From positions 1 through 64,000 of the forward strand of contig NZ_FNHI01000025.1 of NCBI RefSeq assembly GCF_900103455.1: a stretch of 64,000 nucleotides of DNA, written 5' to 3'. The translations under genes and the position numbers were made by a program. The notes beneath the pieces were generated by a model. That model was not told the DNA's origin. It saw only the letters and a program-made list of their open reading frames with translations, and searched no databases. Positions within the stretch are counted from its first letter, which is position 1. The number at the start of each line of letters is the position of its first letter. The stretch is from Streptomyces wuyuanensis. Its GTDB lineage: Bacteria; Actinomycetota; Actinomycetes; Streptomycetales; Streptomycetaceae. Of this stretch, positions 8,829 through 16,588 are shown one piece after another.

Positions 8829-9434
8829 ATGACCACGGACCCCCGCACCCGACGCGTCCCCGCGGGAGCCGCAGTGCTCCGGGAGGACGTGACCGAGGCG
8901 ATCCGCGCCGCCGTCTTCGAGGAGCTCGCCACGGTCGGCTTCGCCCGGATGTCGATCGAGGGCATCGCCCGCCGGGCCGGGGTCGGGAAGACCGCCGTCT
9001 ACCGGCGCTGGAAGTCCAAGCTCTCCCTCGTCCTCGACCTGGTCTCGGCCTTCGCCGCCCAGGGCCTGCCCGCCCCCGCCACGGGCTCGCTGTACGGGGA
9101 CGTCCGCGCGCTCCTCGAAGTGGCGTCGCACGCGCTGCGCCACCCCGTCGCCTCCCAGGTCATCCCCGACCTGCTGGTCGAGGCGGCCCGCAACCCGGAG
9201 ATCGCCGACACGATCAAGTCCGCGCTGTTCGACAGCCAGCAGGGCGTCGCCGCGCTCGTCGTCCGGGACGCCGTGACCCGGGGCGAGCTTGCGGAGACCG
9301 CCGACCCCGACCGCGCCCTGGACCTGATCCTCGGCCCGCTCTACTGGCGCCTCGTGGTCGTCCGCGGCGATCTGCCCAAGGGGTATCTGGACGATCTCGC
9401 CGCATCCGTGGTCGCGGCGCTGACCCGCGGCTGA
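8829..9434 (+). CDS. TetR family transcriptional regulator
   Basis: The 201-residue regulator has an N-terminal helix-turn-helix at about residues 41-64 (MSIEGIARRAGVGKTAVYRRW), the classic TetR recognition helix. An all-helical ligand domain follows, with LDLILGPLYWRLVVVRGDLP, typical of the TetR_C_11 type. The ligand is unknown. It is divergently placed from the TagGH-like exporter, its most likely target. The ATG at 8829 is used; an in-frame ATG at 8817 would add MLLA and neither has a strong ribosome binding site. The 3' end of this gene, including the stop codon, is duplicated downstream at 9540. Confidence 0.9.
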   Translation: MTTDPRTRRVPAGAAVLREDVTEAIRAAVFEELATVGFARMSIEGIARRAGVGKTAVYRRWKSKLSLVLDLVSAFAAQGLPAPATGSLYGDVRALLEVASHALRHPVASQVIPDLLVEAARNPEIADTIKSALFDSQQGVAALVVRDAVTRGELAETADPDRALDLILGPLYWRLVVVRGDLPKGYLDDLAASVVAALTRG

Positions 9435-9582
9435 CGCGCCGGCGGCCGGGGTCCACGCGTGAGGCGTCCAGGCGTCCAGGCGTCCAGGCGACCGGCACCC
9501 GCGACCGGCGTCCGGGCGGCGTATATCCGACGGGCTCCTCGCGGCTGACGCGCCGGCTGCGGGGCCGGGGCCCACGCGTGAG
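9426..9582. repeat. direct repeat copying the tetR 3' end, with GGCGTCCA octamers between
   Basis: The segment 9426-9463 (CGCGGCTGACGCGCCGGC through CCACGCGTGAG) recurs imperfectly at 9540-9582 with a small insertion. The first copy includes the tetR stop codon. Between them, 9463-9486 holds three exact tandem copies of GGCGTCCA and a fourth partial one. This looks like local slippage or duplication. No function is evident. Confidence 0.7.
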
Positions 9583-9726
9583 CCGCACCGCACCGCCTGC
9601 CGCGCGCCGGAGCATGCGCTCCACCGGGCGGGTGATCGGCCCCGCCGCGCGTAGCCCCCGCCGGGAAAGGGTCGTTGCTGTGGCGGGCGGGCGGTGAGGC
9701 GCCCCGCGGGTGTGGAGGGACGCGCG

Positions 9727-11325
9727 ATGAGCTCATCGAGTACGGCCGGCATCCCGGTCGTTCCCGAGGGTCCGGACGGTCCGGGCGCACCGGACGTCAC
9801 GGTCGTCGTCGCGGTCCGCGAGGACGACCGGAGTCTCGGACGGTGTCTGGACTCCCTCGCGGGGCAGACCATCGGCGCGGCCCGGATCGAGGTGCTGGTC
9901 GCGGGCGCGGTGGAGCGCTCACCGGCCGGTGCGGTCGCACCGTCGCCGGACGGTGCGTACGGGATGCCGCCGGACGATCCGCCCCTCGCCCCGTCCGGTG
10001 ACGCCCGGTCGCGGACACGGACCGGGGCGCTGACGGAACCGCTCTCCGTCGAGCGCACCGGCACGCTGAACCAGGCCCTCGACCGTGCGCGCGGCCGCTA
10101 TCTGTTCGTCCTCGACGCGTGCGACTTCCTCGGCCGGGAAGCCCTCTCCCGGCTGGTCGACGCGGCCGACAGCCGGGGCTCCGACGTCGTCTACGCCAAG
10201 TCCGCGGCCTCGGGCGCGGCAGTCTTCGCCCGCACCCGTCACCGCGTCCCCCTCGACGAGCCGGGGCTGCCGTGGGAGCTGTCCGCCGCCAAGCTCTTCC
10301 GCCGCGAGCCGCTGCTGCGTCTCGGAGTGCGGTTCGCCGAGGACGTGCCGGCCGGTCTCGCCGAGCAGGCCTTCACCCTCGAAGCGCTCTTCCGGTCGAG
10401 CGGTGTCGCCGTGCTGGCCGACTACGACTACCGCTTCACCGGGGACGCGGGACCCGGCCCCGGCCGCCGCTCCCGCCCCGCACGGGACTCCTCGGCTGTG
10501 CTGGCGGCCGCCGCCGGGGCGCCGGGCGGCCTGGAGGACCTGCTGCGCGGGACGGCCGCGGCGATGGCCGTCACCGCGCGGTTCACCGGGCCCGGACCGC
10601 TCGGCGACGGCTTCCGCGTCCGGCACTTCGCCCACGAGGGGGACGTGCTGACCGGCCCTGCCTTCCTCAAGGCGCCGGAACCGGTGCGCCGCCGGGTGTT
10701 CGCCGGGGTTCGCCGGCTGGTCGCCGACCACCTCGGAGACGCCGTACTCGCCGCCCTGCGACCGGGGCTCAGGCTCCGGCTCTCGTACGTGCGCGCCGGG
10801 GACGAGGCCGGGTTGGTGTCGGTGCTCCGGTACGAGGCGGGGCACGGCGTGCCGCCCCTGCGCACCGACCTCGTCTCCGCGGACTGGCGGCGCACCGGCC
10901 CCGCCCGTCACACCCTCGTCGTCACCGCCCGTACCCCGCTGCCCCACCTCGGGGCTTTCGGTGCGGGCCCGGTCCGGCTCACCGGCTGTCCGGAGGCCGG
11001 CCGCGTGTTCCTGCGGCCGGCCCCCGACGGGGACGGTACGGAGATCGAGGTGCGGGTCCCCGCCGAGGCGTTCCCGCCGGGCCGTACCCGGATCGGGCTG
11101 AGCACCGTGCTGCTCGGCACCGAGCACGCGGCCGCCGTGGCGCCGGGAACCGTGCCGAGGCAGGCCCGCGGCCTGCGGGGGCTGCGCCCGTACCGGCTGG
11201 GCGTCGGCCCCGACGGCACCGGTGGACTCGTCGTCGCCGTGATCCCCTTCGGATCGCGTCGCGCCGAACGTTCCCGGCCACCGGGCCTCCTCCGCCGTGC
11301 CGTTCACCCGACCGAGCACGCCTGA
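9727..11325 (+). CDS. family 2 glycosyltransferase (GT-A fold)
   Basis: The 532-residue protein has a GT2-like N-terminus: DVTVVVAVREDDRSLGRCLDSLAGQT (about residues 23-48), then a nucleotide-sugar motif FVLDACDFLGREAL (about 127-140) in place of the usual D-x-D/DSDD loop. A proline-rich insert of about 48 residues (about 62-110) separates the two core strands, which is unusual. The C-terminal half lacks a recognised domain but resembles beta-sheet-rich tails of teichoic-acid glycosyltransferases. ATG 9727 follows GGAGGGA. Neighbouring exporter genes suggest a role in assembling a surface glycopolymer. Donor and acceptor are unknown. Confidence 0.75.
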   Translation: MSSSSTAGIPVVPEGPDGPGAPDVTVVVAVREDDRSLGRCLDSLAGQTIGAARIEVLVAGAVERSPAGAVAPSPDGAYGMPPDDPPLAPSGDARSRTRTGALTEPLSVERTGTLNQALDRARGRYLFVLDACDFLGREALSRLVDAADSRGSDVVYAKSAASGAAVFARTRHRVPLDEPGLPWELSAAKLFRREPLLRLGVRFAEDVPAGLAEQAFTLEALFRSSGVAVLADYDYRFTGDAGPGPGRRSRPARDSSAVLAAAAGAPGGLEDLLRGTAAAMAVTARFTGPGPLGDGFRVRHFAHEGDVLTGPAFLKAPEPVRRRVFAGVRRLVADHLGDAVLAALRPGLRLRLSYVRAGDEAGLVSVLRYEAGHGVPPLRTDLVSADWRRTGPARHTLVVTARTPLPHLGAFGAGPVRLTGCPEAGRVFLRPAPDGDGTEIEVRVPAEAFPPGRTRIGLSTVLLGTEHAAAVAPGTVPRQARGLRGLRPYRLGVGPDGTGGLVVAVIPFGSRRAERSRPPGLLRRAVHPTEHA

Positions 11326-11430
11326 GCGCTCTCTCCGCACTGCCGTTCGGTCTCGCTCCGGCCTTCGGGACCCGGCGCGGTACCTGCCGGGCGAGGGCCG
11401 CCAGGCGCTCGCTGCCCCCGCGGTCTCCGG

Positions 11431-12408
11431 CTACCGGTCGCGGCGGAACGTCCGTACCAGCGCGCGGGTCAGCAGGGGCGGCAGCAGATCCCGGACGAGC
11501 CCGCGGACGCGCGGCGAGCCGCTCCGGCGGGCCGGGGAGGCGGGAGCCGGGACCGTGGCCGATGCGGGCGCCGGTGCGTCCGCAGGCTCGTCGGCGACCG
11601 GCTCCGCCCGATGGCGGGAGGGCGGATGCGCCGGGGCCTTGGCCTTGCGGCCGTCGATGCGGATCAGCGGGGCGCCGGCGACGTCCTCCACCCCGTGCCA
11701 GAGGTCCGCCCGGGTCTCCAGCCAGCCGAGCAGTTCCCCGCGTACCTCCTCCGGATCGCCCCAGGTGCCGTACAGCTTGGTCCCCGTGATGCAGAGCGGC
11801 GTGAGGCCGGCAGTGGCCACCGCGCCCCAGACGGCGGCCGCGACCCCGGGACAGTGCTCGGCCCGGAAGTCGTCGAAGACGACGATGCCCCCGGGTGTGA
11901 GGAGCCGTTCGGCGGACCGGATGTCGCCCTGGACGTGCTCGTACAGATGCGAGGCGTCGATGTGGACGAAGCGGCAGCCGGCCGGGCGGACGTGTGAGGT
12001 GATGACCGAGGTGGGGGCCTGGACGAGGTGCGGCAGCCGGTCGTGGAAGGACAGGTAGTTGGCCTCGAAGGCCCGGCGGGTGAGCGTGGCGTAGGAGCGG
12101 TCCATCTCGGCGCTGTTGGACGCGTCCGGCGCCGGCGAGTCCCAGAGGTCGCAGACCGTGAACTCCTCGCCGGGCCGCAGATAGGAGCCCATGAAGATCG
12201 CGCTCTTGCCCAGGTAGGCGCCGAGCTCCAGCAGGTCGCCCGTTTGCTCGCGGTCCTGCTGGTGCGTCAGGAACCAGTCGAAGAGCAGCTGGTCGACCGG
12301 CCGAAACCACCCCTTCACGTCGTCGAGCCGGGTGGGCCGGGGCAGCTCGTCCCCGGCGGGCGTCGTGGGCCGGTCGGGGAACTGCACCTGTGCGCTCGTC
12401 TGCGACAT
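11431..12408 (-). CDS. class I SAM-dependent methyltransferase (Methyltransf_24/TylF-like)
   Basis: The 325-residue protein has a Rossmann methyltransferase core: motif I DLLELGAYLGKSAIFMG (about residues 58-74), an acidic motif II near FTVCDLWDS, and FVHIDASHLYEHVQGDI followed by GGIVVFDDF. The FVHIDASHxYE signature is shared by TylF-like sugar and macrocin O-methyltransferases. The C-terminal 70 residues are Ala/Pro-rich, then basic. The ATG at 12408 is preceded by a GAGAGAAGA site; the frame extends upstream without homology. It is convergent with the GT2 gene and probably methylates a surface sugar, but the substrate is not determined by sequence. Confidence 0.8.
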   Translation of the reverse strand: MSQTSAQVQFPDRPTTPAGDELPRPTRLDDVKGWFRPVDQLLFDWFLTHQQDREQTGDLLELGAYLGKSAIFMGSYLRPGEEFTVCDLWDSPAPDASNSAEMDRSYATLTRRAFEANYLSFHDRLPHLVQAPTSVITSHVRPAGCRFVHIDASHLYEHVQGDIRSAERLLTPGGIVVFDDFRAEHCPGVAAAVWGAVATAGLTPLCITGTKLYGTWGDPEEVRGELLGWLETRADLWHGVEDVAGAPLIRIDGRKAKAPAHPPSRHRAEPVADEPADAPAPASATVPAPASPARRSGSPRVRGLVRDLLPPLLTRALVRTFRRDR

Positions 12409-12624
12409 GAGTGTCTTCTCTCTCGGAACGACGAAGGCTGCCACCCCGGTCCTAGTCCCCGAAGGTGTCGGGGTGTTTGCCGGCAGATGTGGAGCGGGTG
12501 GGGCGCGGATGTGGTGCGGACGGCCCGCGCGAGAGGACCCGCACACCTGGCCGATGCGGCGACCGTGTGTGCGGGCCCGGTGCGGGAGATCCCGGTGCGC
12601 ACCCTTTGCGCTGTGCGCTCGCGG

Positions 12625-13635
12625 TCACTTCACCGCGCCCGCCATCACCCCCGAGACGAACTGGCGCTGGAAGGCGAAGAACACCGCGAGCGGGATGAGC
12701 ATCGACACGAACGCCCCAGGCGCCAGGACGTCGATGTTGTTGCCGAACTGCCGTACCTGCTGCTGGAGCGCCACCGTGATCGGCGGCGACTCGGAGTCGG
12801 CGAAGATCAGCGCGACCAGCATGTCGTTCCACACCCAGAGGAACTGGAAGATGCCCAGCGAGGCGATCGCCGGCCCGCCGAGCGGCAGGACGACGCGGGT
12901 GAACAGCCGGACCTCACCGGCACCGTCCAGCCGCGCCGCCTCCAGCAACTCCCTCGGGATCTCCGCGAAGAAGTTCCTCAGCAGGAAGATCGCGAACGGC
13001 AGTCCGAAGGCGACGTGGAAGAGCACGACGCCCGTCGTGGTCTCGAAGATGCCGATCGTGCCGAACAGTTTCGACACGGGTACGAGCGCCACCTGCACGG
13101 GTACGACGAGCAGCCCGACCACGGCCAGGAACCACCAGTCGCGGCCCGGGAACTCCATCCAGGCGAAGGCGTATCCGGCGAGCGACCCGATCACCACCAC
13201 CAGAACCGTCGCGGGCACGGTGATCATGACCGTGGAGAGCAGCGAGTCGGTGACGGTCTCGTTCTGCAGCAGCCGCTCGTAGTTCTCGGTGGTGAGCTGC
13301 GCCGGTGCCGTGAACACCTCCCACCAGCCGCTCGCGCTGATGTCGGCCGGTGAGCGCAGCGAGGAGAGCAGCAGCCCCACCGTCGGCATCAGCCAGAACA
13401 GGCCCACCAGGACGAGGAACACCCGCATCACCCCGCCGCCCGTGCGGGCGGCGATCCGGGAGGCGAGCGACGGCCTCGCCCTGACGGGGCCGTGTTCGGT
13501 CACGGATCCGGCTCCGCTGGCGGCGGCTTCGCTCACGGATCCGGCTTCGCTCACGGCGCCGGCCCGCGGGTCGGGGCCGGCCGGACCTGCGCGGCCGGCG
13601 GTGCTGTCGGGGCCGTTGGCGCTGTCGGTGCTCAT
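12625..13635 (-). CDS. carbohydrate ABC transporter permease, MalG type
   Basis: The 336-residue inner-membrane permease has an EAA loop, ELLEAARLDGAGEVRLFTRVVLPL, that contacts an ATPase. Hydrophobic spans include VFLVLVGLFWLMPTVGLLL and the C-terminal MLIPLAVFFAFQ segment. A 70-residue low-complexity cytoplasmic N-terminus with SEAGSVSEA-like repeats precedes the first span. The start codon overlaps the stop of the MalF-type gene (ATGA at 13632-13635). No dedicated ATPase is encoded nearby; Streptomyces sugar importers usually share the MsiK ATPase. Confidence 0.93.
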   Translation of the reverse strand: MSTDSANGPDSTAGRAGPAGPDPRAGAVSEAGSVSEAAASGAGSVTEHGPVRARPSLASRIAARTGGGVMRVFLVLVGLFWLMPTVGLLLSSLRSPADISASGWWEVFTAPAQLTTENYERLLQNETVTDSLLSTVMITVPATVLVVVIGSLAGYAFAWMEFPGRDWWFLAVVGLLVVPVQVALVPVSKLFGTIGIFETTTGVVLFHVAFGLPFAIFLLRNFFAEIPRELLEAARLDGAGEVRLFTRVVLPLGGPAIASLGIFQFLWVWNDMLVALIFADSESPPITVALQQQVRQFGNNIDVLAPGAFVSMLIPLAVFFAFQRQFVSGVMAGAVK

Positions 13636-14999
13636 CGGCGCGTCTCCCTTCGCATCCGCCGGATGTTGAAGGCCATCACCGGGATCACCAGCAGCAGGAG
13701 CAGTACGGCGATGGCGCTGCCGACGCCCAGGTGCGCGTCCGTGCCGAACGACGAGCGGTACAGCTGGAGCGCCAGTACGTTGGCGTCGTCCTGCGCCGAG
13801 CCCGGCGCGATGATGAACACCAGGTCGAAGATCTTCAGCACGTTGATCATCAGGGTGACGAGCACGACGGCCAGGACCGGTGCGAGCAGCGGCACGGTCA
13901 CCCTCCGGAAGACCTGCCACTCGTTCGCGCCGTCCACCCGTGCCGCCTCGAGGAGTTCGCGCGGCACGGCCGCCAGTCCCGCCGCGATCAGCACCATGGC
14001 GAAGCCCGCCCACATCCAGAGGTAGCTGCCGATGATGGCCGGGGTGACGAGGGACGGGCCCAGCCAGTCGACGCCGTTGTACGGCTCTCGGAAGTTGCTC
14101 TCGGGAAGCCGGAGGACGGCGCCGTCGGCCTCCTTCGGCAGCGAGAACGTGCCGTCGGCCGCCGCGGTGGCCTCGGCGACGACCCTGCCGTCCTTGACCG
14201 CCTCGATCGCGAGCCCCTTCAGGCCCAGTTCCGCGGCGTCGACGGCGTTCACCGTGCCGCCGCCGCCCCTGGTGAAGTCGAGCCAGGCGGTTCCGGTGAT
14301 CCGGCCGTCGGTCGAGGGCGGCGCCGATTTCGCGGGCCGGGCGTCGGACGGCATCTTGTCGGCCGGGACCCCGACCAGCGGGAGCAGCACCGGACTGCCC
14401 GCGCGGACGGGCCGCTCGGTGACGAACGCCCCGCCGCCCGCCGGCTTCAGTGGATGGGCGGGTGCCGGACGGGCCTTGGGGAAGCCGGCCGACTCGGCGA
14501 AGGTGTCGTGCACGCCCACCCAGACCGCGTTGGCGACACCGCGTTCCGGGTCCTGCTCGTACACCAGCCGGAAGATGATGCCCGCGGCCAGCATCGAGAT
14601 CGCCATCGGCATGAAGACGACCAGCTTGAACGCCGTGCCCCAGCGGACCCGCTCGGTCAGCACCGCGAACATCAGGCCCAGGGCCGTCGCCACGGTCGGC
14701 GCCACGACCACCCAGATCGCGTTGTTCTCCACGGCGGTGAGGATGGTGTCGTCGGTGAAGATCTCCACGTAGTTGCCCAGACCGGCGAAGCCGTCGCCGG
14801 ACCGGTCGAAGAACGACCGGTACACCGAGTACCCGATCGGGTAGACCACGAGCGCGCCGAGGAGCACCAGCGCGGGCAGCAGAAAGCCGGCCGCGACGAG
14901 ACCCCTGGTGCCGGTCACGCTCCTGCGCACGCCGCCCCCGGCGGTGGAGGGCACCGAGGGGCCCTCCGCTGCTCCGGGGGACGTCTTCGGGGACGTCAT
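13632..14999 (-). CDS. carbohydrate ABC transporter permease, MalF type, with extracellular domain insert
   Basis: This 455-residue permease is about 150 residues longer than usual. TM1 lies near 33-55 and the normal core runs to about residue 148. An extended segment (about 148-315) then interrupts the membrane core before SYLWMWAGFAMVLIAAG. Within it, residues about 233-298 read ITGTAWLDFTRGGGGT, then GLAIEAVKDGRVVAEATAA and DGTFSLP. This is the pattern of an SdrD-B/carboxypeptidase-regulatory-like Ig fold. The EAA loop ELLEAARVDGANEWQVFRRV (about 348-367) is intact. The insert would lie outside the cell, beside the binding protein. It is the second gene of the operon, 7 nt after the binding protein stop. 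Confidence 0.92.
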   Translation of the reverse strand: MTSPKTSPGAAEGPSVPSTAGGGVRRSVTGTRGLVAAGFLLPALVLLGALVVYPIGYSVYRSFFDRSGDGFAGLGNYVEIFTDDTILTAVENNAIWVVVAPTVATALGLMFAVLTERVRWGTAFKLVVFMPMAISMLAAGIIFRLVYEQDPERGVANAVWVGVHDTFAESAGFPKARPAPAHPLKPAGGGAFVTERPVRAGSPVLLPLVGVPADKMPSDARPAKSAPPSTDGRITGTAWLDFTRGGGGTVNAVDAAELGLKGLAIEAVKDGRVVAEATAAADGTFSLPKEADGAVLRLPESNFREPYNGVDWLGPSLVTPAIIGSYLWMWAGFAMVLIAAGLAAVPRELLEAARVDGANEWQVFRRVTVPLLAPVLAVVLVTLMINVLKIFDLVFIIAPGSAQDDANVLALQLYRSSFGTDAHLGVGSAIAVLLLLLVIPVMAFNIRRMRRETRR

Positions 15000-15006
15000 C
15001 GCGGCG

Positions 15007-16383
15007 TCAGTTCTTGTACGCCTTGGCCGCGTCGGCCTCCAGCCGCGCCTGCGTGCCGGCGACGTCCTTGGGGTTCTTCAGGAAGTCCTGGAGGGCCTTC
15101 CACTCGCCCTTGCCGGGCGTTCCGCCGAAGGACTGCGGCATCTGGTCCGACATGTCGAAGCGGAAGTCGTCGCCCGCGGCGATGAGCGCCTTGGCGATGT
15201 CCCGCTGCACGTCGTTCGGGTACGCCGCCACGTCCAGGGACTTGTTCGGCGAGATGAAGCCGCCGGACCCGGCCCAGATCCTGGCCGCGTCGGGTGAGGC
15301 GAGGAACGTCAGCAGCGCCTGGGCGCCCTTGGTGTCCTTCAGCGCCACCGCCGCGTCCCCGCCCGTCACCACGGGGGCCCGGTCGCCGACCGCCGGGAAC
15401 GGGAAGACCTTGGCGTCCGTACCGATCTTCGCGTCGGTCTGCGCGATGTTGACGGTCACGAAGTCGCCCTCGAAAACCATCGCGCCCTTGGGCTGGTCGC
15501 CGCCGGTGAAGGTCTGCGTCACAGACTTGGGGAACTCCGTCTGCAGCGCGCCGTTCGCCCCGCCCGCGATCAGCTCCGGCTTGCCGAACAGCTCGCCGAG
15601 CGTCGTCAGGGCCTGTGCGACGGACGGGTCCGTCCATTTGATCTCGTGCCTGGCCAGCTGGTCGTACTTCTCCGGACCGGCCTGCGAGAGGTAGACGTTC
15701 TCGAACCAGTCGGTGAGCGTCCAGCCGTCCGCACCGCCGACCGAGACCGGGGTGACGCCGGACGCGGAGATGGTCTCCGCCGTCGTCAGGAAGTCCTTCC
15801 AGGTCTTCGGCACCGACGCGCCGGCGTTCTCGAAGACCGCGTTGTTGTACCAGATCAGCGACTTGTTGGCGGCCTTGAAGTACACGCCGTACGGAGTGCC
15901 GTCGACCGAACCGAGGTCCTGCCAGCCCTTGGCGTAGTTCTTGGCCAGCTCGGCCTTGGCCTCGGGGCCCAGGGGCTTGGCCCACTTCTGGTCGACGGCC
16001 TGCTTGACGGCGCCGACCTGGGGCAGCATCGCGACATCCGGCGGACTGCCGCCGGCGATCTTCGTGCCGAGGAAGTTCACGATCGGGTCCTGCGCGGGCA
16101 CGAAGGTGACCGTCGCGCCGGTGCGTTTCTCGAACTCGTCGAGGACCTTGGTGAAGTTCTCCTGCTCGGGTCCCGTCCAGACCGCAGCCACCTCGATCTT
16201 CTGGCCGTCCAGCCTCGGCAGCTCGACGGTCGCCGAGGACTCGGAGCCCGGGGTCGCGTCCGCCGCGCCCCCGTCGCCGTCGCCACCGCAGCCGGCCAGG
16301 GTGAGTGCGCCCAGTGCGGCCAGGGCCACCAGGGCGGAGCTGCGAGTCGTCCGAGCCGTACGAGCTTTGCGAGTTGTGCGCAT
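15007..16383 (-). CDS. sugar ABC transporter solute-binding lipoprotein
   Basis: The 458-residue extracellular binding protein (family 1) has a basic N-terminus, a hydrophobic core and the lipobox LTLAGC, so it is lipid-anchored. The mature chain shows typical features: KIEVAAVWTGPEQENFTKVLDEFEKRTG, GVYFKAANKSLIWYNNAVFENAG and a C-terminal AAKAYKN. It is first in the operon with the two permeases (12625-14999). The ligand is not predictable; an oligosaccharide is likely. The ATG at 16383 directly begins the signal peptide. A possible promoter lies at 16460-16488. Confidence 0.93.
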   Translation of the reverse strand: MRTTRKARTARTTRSSALVALAALGALTLAGCGGDGDGGAADATPGSESSATVELPRLDGQKIEVAAVWTGPEQENFTKVLDEFEKRTGATVTFVPAQDPIVNFLGTKIAGGSPPDVAMLPQVGAVKQAVDQKWAKPLGPEAKAELAKNYAKGWQDLGSVDGTPYGVYFKAANKSLIWYNNAVFENAGASVPKTWKDFLTTAETISASGVTPVSVGGADGWTLTDWFENVYLSQAGPEKYDQLARHEIKWTDPSVAQALTTLGELFGKPELIAGGANGALQTEFPKSVTQTFTGGDQPKGAMVFEGDFVTVNIAQTDAKIGTDAKVFPFPAVGDRAPVVTGGDAAVALKDTKGAQALLTFLASPDAARIWAGSGGFISPNKSLDVAAYPNDVQRDIAKALIAAGDDFRFDMSDQMPQSFGGTPGKGEWKALQDFLKNPKDVAGTQARLEADAAKAYKN

Positions 16384-16459
16384 CACTGCCCCGTCTCTCC
16401 CGCGCCTGCGAAGGGGCGCAGCTGTGACGCAGGCCACGCCCGATCCGTCCGTGCGCTCA

Positions 16460-16488
16460 GGTCTACGCCCGGGGGAGGGGCGAGGCAA
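16460..16488 (-). promoter_or_regulatory. candidate promoter of the sugar ABC operon
   Basis: On the minus strand, TTGCCT (16488-16483) and TAGACC (16465-16460) are separated by 17 nt, about 77 nt upstream of the binding-protein start. The match to the housekeeping consensus is moderate and the last T of the -10 is missing. Confidence 0.3.
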
Positions 16489-16588
16489 TACCGCCTCCGC
16501 CGTCAACTGGGTGATCGTGATCGCCTCGTGACGTGCCGTCAGGGCGGTCGTGGCGGCCCTGCGCCCCGGGCTGCCGCGATCACCGGAG

